Assembly (NCBI RefSeq): GCF_042665075.1
Contig: NZ_JBHTBR010000002.1
Coordinates: 620,001 to 684,000 of the forward strand
From: Hirschia litorea
GTDB taxonomy: Bacteria; Pseudomonadota; Alphaproteobacteria; Caulobacterales; Hyphomonadaceae
Length of the DNA: 64,000 nucleotides
Direction of reading: 5' to 3'
The notes under the pieces were generated by a model that made no database searches, was not told the DNA's origin, and saw only the letters and a program-made list of their open reading frames with translations. Position 1 is the stretch's first letter. Each line of letters starts with the position of its first letter. The position numbers were made by a program, and so were the translations under genes. Shown here in pieces: positions 61,246 to 64,000 of this stretch.

Positions 61246-61277
61246 TTCAACGCATGTTGATTTCAACAAGTGTTGAA
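61246..61277. promoter_or_regulatory. tandem TetR operator candidates (copies 2 and 3)
   Basis: TTCAACG-CA-TGTTGAT at 61246-61261 and TTCAACA-AG-TGTTGAA at 61262-61277 lie directly end to end, 16 bases between centres. Copy 3 is a perfect 7-2-7 palindrome identical in its arms to the site at 58029-58044; copy 2 differs at two outer positions. They lie between the divergent TonB receptor (start 61196) and CoA-transferase (start 61366) genes, so both may be repressed by the same regulator. Confidence 0.75.
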
Positions 61278-61365
61278 AGTATAGATAGGTGCAAGACCTG
61301 TCAATTGGTGTAAATATGCCGCAATGAACCATAAGATGTTCGTGCTAAAAAATAGGGGACATGAA

Positions 61366-62073
61366 ATGACGACAAAAATTTATCCAGATGCGAAAACTGC
61401 ACTGGAAGGCCTCCTGCAAGATGGGCTTACCATTGTTTCCGGAGGTTTCGGATTATGTGGTATCCCTGAATTACTAATCGCCGCCATTAGAGATAACGGC
61501 TCAAAAGACCTTACAGTCATCTCCAATAACGCTGGCGTGGATGGGTTTGGATTGGGTCTACTACTGCAGAACCGGCAAGTTAAAAAAATGATCTCATCCT
61601 ATGTGGGAGAGAACAAAGAATTTGAACGCCAATATCTGAACGGCGAACTTGAATTGGAATTCAATCCACAAGGAACACTTGCCGAAAGATGTCGAGCTGG
61701 TGGTGCTGGTATAGCCGGCTTCTACACAAAAACTGGTGTTGGAACTGTCATCGCTGAAGGCAAAGAACATCGAGACTTTAACGGTCAAACACACATTCTT
61801 GAAACTGGCCTAACGGGTGACATCGCCATCGTAAAAGCATGGAAAGGAGATGCACAAGGCAACCTTATCTATCGAAAAACAGCTATGAATTTCAATCCTG
61901 ACATGGCTATGGCGAGCAAGATGACGATTGCTGAAGTTGAAGAGATCGTACCTGTCGGATCTCTTGACCCTGCACATATCCATACACCGGGAGTTTTCGT
62001 TCAACGCGTCATTCAAGGTGATCATGAAAAACGCATTGAAAAAGTAACAACTCGTCCGGGAAAGGAGGCTTAA
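61366..62073 (+). CDS. scoA: 3-oxoacid CoA-transferase subunit A
   Basis: A 235-residue alpha subunit that with ScoB moves CoA from succinyl-CoA to acetoacetate, allowing ketone bodies to be used. The CoA-transferase signature GGFGLCGIPELLI is at residues 27-39, followed by NNAGVDGFGLG, KKMISSYVGENKEFERQYL and KAWKGDAQGNLIYRKTAMNFNP. AGGGGA at 61353-61358 is seven bases before the ATG at 61366, which begins the conserved MTTKIYPDA; an upstream in-frame ATG at 61324 is less likely. It starts the plus-strand operon scoA-scoB-bdhA with thioesterase behind. Confidence 0.94.
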   Translation: MTTKIYPDAKTALEGLLQDGLTIVSGGFGLCGIPELLIAAIRDNGSKDLTVISNNAGVDGFGLGLLLQNRQVKKMISSYVGENKEFERQYLNGELELEFNPQGTLAERCRAGGAGIAGFYTKTGVGTVIAEGKEHRDFNGQTHILETGLTGDIAIVKAWKGDAQGNLIYRKTAMNFNPDMAMASKMTIAEVEEIVPVGSLDPAHIHTPGVFVQRVIQGDHEKRIEKVTTRPGKEA

Positions 62074-62075
62074 TC

Positions 62076-62705
62076 ATGGCTTGGGATCGTAACCAAATGG
62101 CTGCACGCGCAGCTCGAGAACTTCAAGACGGTTTCTATGTAAATCTTGGAATAGGCATTCCTACCTTAGTCTCCAATTATATTCCTGAAGGTGTCGACGT
62201 CACACTTCAATCTGAGAATGGAATGTTAGGAATGGGCCCCTTCCCGTTTGAAGGCGAAGAAGATGCAGATTTAATAAACGCCGGAAAGCAAACTATAACT
62301 GAGCTGGACCGGACTAGCTTTTTCTCTTCTTCTACTTCTTTTGCAATGATCCGAGGTGGTCACATCAACCTAGCAATACTAGGCGCAATGGAAGTTGCTG
62401 AAAATGGCGACCTCGCAAATTGGATGATTCCCGGCAAGCTCGTTAAAGGCATGGGCGGCGCTATGGATCTCGTTGCAGGTGTCCAGCGCATAATTGTTGT
62501 GATGGACCATGCTAATAAGCGTGGAGAGTCAAAATTATTGAAAGAATGCACGCTTCCGCTAACAGGAAAAGGTGTCGTAGACAGGATCATCACTGACCTA
62601 GGCGTTTTCGATGTTGTTGAAGGCGGCTTAAAGGTTATTGAGCTAGCTCCTGATGTATCAATGGAAGAAGTTCGCACTAAAACCATAGCGAAATTGGTAG
62701 ACTAA
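62076..62705 (+). CDS. scoB: 3-oxoacid CoA-transferase subunit B
   Basis: A 209-residue beta subunit. The catalytic glutamate that forms the CoA thioester is Glu47 in LQSENGMLGMGP. Other family blocks are NLGIGIPTLVSNYIPEG, FFSSSTSFAMIRGGHINLAILGAMEV and ANWMIPGKLVKGMGGAMDLV. GGAGG at 62064-62068 precedes the ATG, which is two bases after the scoA stop. Acetoacetate is the expected substrate because a 3-hydroxybutyrate dehydrogenase follows directly; the product of the leucine operon, acetoacetate, would also feed in. Confidence 0.95.
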   Translation: MAWDRNQMAARAARELQDGFYVNLGIGIPTLVSNYIPEGVDVTLQSENGMLGMGPFPFEGEEDADLINAGKQTITELDRTSFFSSSTSFAMIRGGHINLAILGAMEVAENGDLANWMIPGKLVKGMGGAMDLVAGVQRIIVVMDHANKRGESKLLKECTLPLTGKGVVDRIITDLGVFDVVEGGLKVIELAPDVSMEEVRTKTIAKLVD

Positions 62706-62708
62706 ATT

Positions 62709-63521
62709 ATGAACCAGCACCCATTGAGTGATTTTCTAAATCTTACAGGACTTAATGTTCTTGTGACGGGATCCACTAGTGGTATCGGGCAAGGTATCGC
62801 AACTGGTCTCGCCTTAGCTGGGTGCAATGTAATGATAAACGGCATGGGAACGCCTTCCAAAATTGAGGCGTTCCGTGCCAATCTAGAAGCTTCATCCAAC
62901 CGGAAAATAATATATTCCGATGCTGACTTAACGAAGCTAACAGAGATTGAAAAAATGTTTTCACATTTTGAAAAATCTTTGGGTGAAATACATGGCATCG
63001 TCAACAATGCCGGCATTCAGCACGTCGCTCCGATAGAGGAATTTCCCACCGATATGTGGGATAGGATTATAGCTCTAAATCTCAACTCGGTATTCCACAC
63101 GAGTCGACTTGCGTTCAAACAAATGAAGCAACGTAAATGGGGCCGAATTATCAATATATCATCGGCACATGGCCTTACGGCTTCCCCCTTTAAGTCCGCT
63201 TATGTCACGGCTAAGCATGGAGTAATGGGGTTCACAAAAACAGCAGCGCTGGAGGGAGCGGAATTTGGCATTCGAGTGAACGCAATTTGCCCAGGCTATG
63301 TGCGCACCCCTCTTGTTGAAAATCAAATCAACGATACTGCAAAAGCTCTTAACCTCCCTATAGATCAAGTCATCGAAACCGTCATGCTAGAACGTCAACC
63401 AACAAAAAAGTTCACTACAATAGAAGAAATAGCTCGAATGACGTGTTTTCTCATGTCAGACGCAGCTCCGAGTATTACCGGTGCTGATATAAAAATGGAG
63501 GGTGGTTGGACCGCCCTATAA
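62709..63521 (+). CDS. bdhA: 3-hydroxybutyrate dehydrogenase
   Basis: NAD-dependent short-chain dehydrogenase of 270 residues, oxidising (R)-3-hydroxybutyrate to acetoacetate. It has the Rossmann motif VTGSTSGIGQGIA, NNAGIQHVAPIEEFP, the catalytic Ser152, Tyr165 and Lys169 (SSAHGL...SAYVTAKHG), and the substrate segment NAICPGYVRTPLVENQI. The C terminus ends in KMEGGWTAL. These are close to known BDH enzymes. It starts three bases after the scoB stop with no separate ribosome-binding site, so translation is probably coupled. Together with scoAB it forms a complete 3-hydroxybutyrate to acetoacetyl-CoA path. Confidence 0.93.
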   Translation: MNQHPLSDFLNLTGLNVLVTGSTSGIGQGIATGLALAGCNVMINGMGTPSKIEAFRANLEASSNRKIIYSDADLTKLTEIEKMFSHFEKSLGEIHGIVNNAGIQHVAPIEEFPTDMWDRIIALNLNSVFHTSRLAFKQMKQRKWGRIINISSAHGLTASPFKSAYVTAKHGVMGFTKTAALEGAEFGIRVNAICPGYVRTPLVENQINDTAKALNLPIDQVIETVMLERQPTKKFTTIEEIARMTCFLMSDAAPSITGADIKMEGGWTAL

Positions 63522-63559
63522 ACATTCAATACAGTTCAAAAATAAAGAGTAATACATAA

Positions 63560-63985
63560 GTGGTCAGCTCTCCTTTTTCGAATATCCCTGAAGGGTTTCA
63601 TATTCTTCAAAGTCGTGGACCATTTGCAGACCTGAATGGTCCATTTTATCGCAAATTGCCCAATGCTGGAGACACAGCAACCGTTTTTGGGTTTCTCCCC
63701 TTAGAACGACACGCGAATAGTTTAGGCTTTGTACATGGCGGTATGATTTCTACTTTGCTTGACGGTTTTATGGCGCAAGCAATTGCAGAATCTTACAAAC
63801 GAAAATTGGTGACCCTCACACTCAACATAGAGTTTAAGCATGTCATCCCTATTCACCGATGGGTTCAAGCAGATATTGAACTAAACGAAATTGAAAAGAA
63901 CGTGATCTCTGGCGTAGCTTCTCTAAGTTCACGCAATCGAACATGCGCCACAGCAAAAGCAACCTTCAGATTATTCAACCGCTAA
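63560..63985 (+). CDS. PaaI-type hot-dog thioesterase
   Basis: A 141-residue hot-dog-fold protein, with the active-site helix region HANSLGFVHGGMISTLLDGF (residues 51-70) carrying the HGG motif and Asp, and the PaaI-like TLTLNIEFKHVIPIH strand. It would hydrolyse an acyl-CoA, perhaps to prevent CoA trapping during 3-hydroxybutyrate or ester use. The start is a GTG at 63560 with only a weak AAAGAG site ten bases upstream; no ATG lies early in the frame. It is 38 bases downstream of bdhA, likely in the same transcript. The last 15 bases of the window after the stop show nothing. Confidence 0.82.
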   Translation: MVSSPFSNIPEGFHILQSRGPFADLNGPFYRKLPNAGDTATVFGFLPLERHANSLGFVHGGMISTLLDGFMAQAIAESYKRKLVTLTLNIEFKHVIPIHRWVQADIELNEIEKNVISGVASLSSRNRTCATAKATFRLFNR

Positions 63986-64000
63986 TCACCCAAAGATGAC

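Noticed and set aside
1..64000. CRISPR arrays, IS elements, integrases, tRNA or rRNA genes
   Set aside because: No regularly spaced repeats, transposase or recombinase motifs, terminal inverted repeats or tRNA cloverleaf sequences were seen in gene gaps.

Overview
The window looks like a chromosomal segment of a moderately low-G+C, heterotrophic, probably marine alphaproteobacterium. The Hyphomonadaceae/Maricaulales or Parvularculales range is a guess from gene content: a spinster-type MFS, a TonB-dependent receptor, a DUF885 lipoprotein, a CelD-type acetyltransferase, NasTS-controlled nitrate assimilation and complete acyl-CoA catabolic clusters. No rRNA, tRNA, CRISPR array, IS element, phage gene or integrase was seen. 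Genes are tightly packed and mostly intact.

Layout. 1-663 is the N-terminal part of a LuxR-type regulator that runs off the left edge. 1118-3417 holds cobQ and a convergent UDP-diacylglucosamine-diphosphatase-like phosphoesterase. 3471-7630 is an mdeRAB-type methionine catabolic locus: methionine gamma-lyase, a homodimeric 2-oxoacid dehydrogenase E1 and a divergent Lrp regulator. 7709-12381 has a DEDD exonuclease, an amidohydrolase lipoprotein and a YdeP/FdhF-type molybdoenzyme. 12500-22066 (minus strand) is a valine/branched-chain catabolic block: mmsA, enoyl-CoA hydratase, acyl-CoA dehydrogenase and mmsB, followed by the four-gene branched-chain 2-oxoacid dehydrogenase operon. 22578-26884 has a DUF885 lipoprotein and tex. 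26932-30271 is a GAF/PAS histidine kinase with two single-domain response regulators. 30495-33972 has an iodotyrosine-deiodinase-like flavoprotein, an RluE-type pseudouridine synthase, and a coupled cupin plus CelD-type acetyltransferase pair.

34484-48509 is a nitrate assimilation island. A porin-nasT-nasS operon on the plus strand faces a long minus-strand operon, nrtA-nrtB-nrtCD-nirB-nirD-nasA-cobA. Both have long leaders containing RNA hairpins, as expected for NasT (ANTAR) antitermination. 48841-55785 is a LysR regulator divergent from a leucine catabolic operon: isovaleryl-CoA dehydrogenase, both methylcrotonyl-CoA carboxylase subunits, then a MaoC hydratase and a CitE-like lyase in place of the usual LiuC and LiuE. 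55839-63985 is a cluster of MFS transporter, alpha/beta hydrolase, TetR regulator, TonB receptor, 3-oxoacid CoA-transferase, 3-hydroxybutyrate dehydrogenase and thioesterase.

How it fits together. Methionine and valine converge on propionyl-CoA. Leucine yields acetoacetate and acetyl-CoA. Acetoacetate, and 3-hydroxybutyrate via the dehydrogenase, are activated by the CoA-transferase at the right end. The most interesting signal is a repeated operator-like palindrome, TTCAACA-N2-TGTTGAA. It occurs once between the hydrolase and TetR genes and twice in tandem between the TonB receptor and CoA-transferase genes. It joins these divergent units into what looks like one local TetR regulon for a hydroxyacid/ketone-body or ester substrate that I have not seen described.
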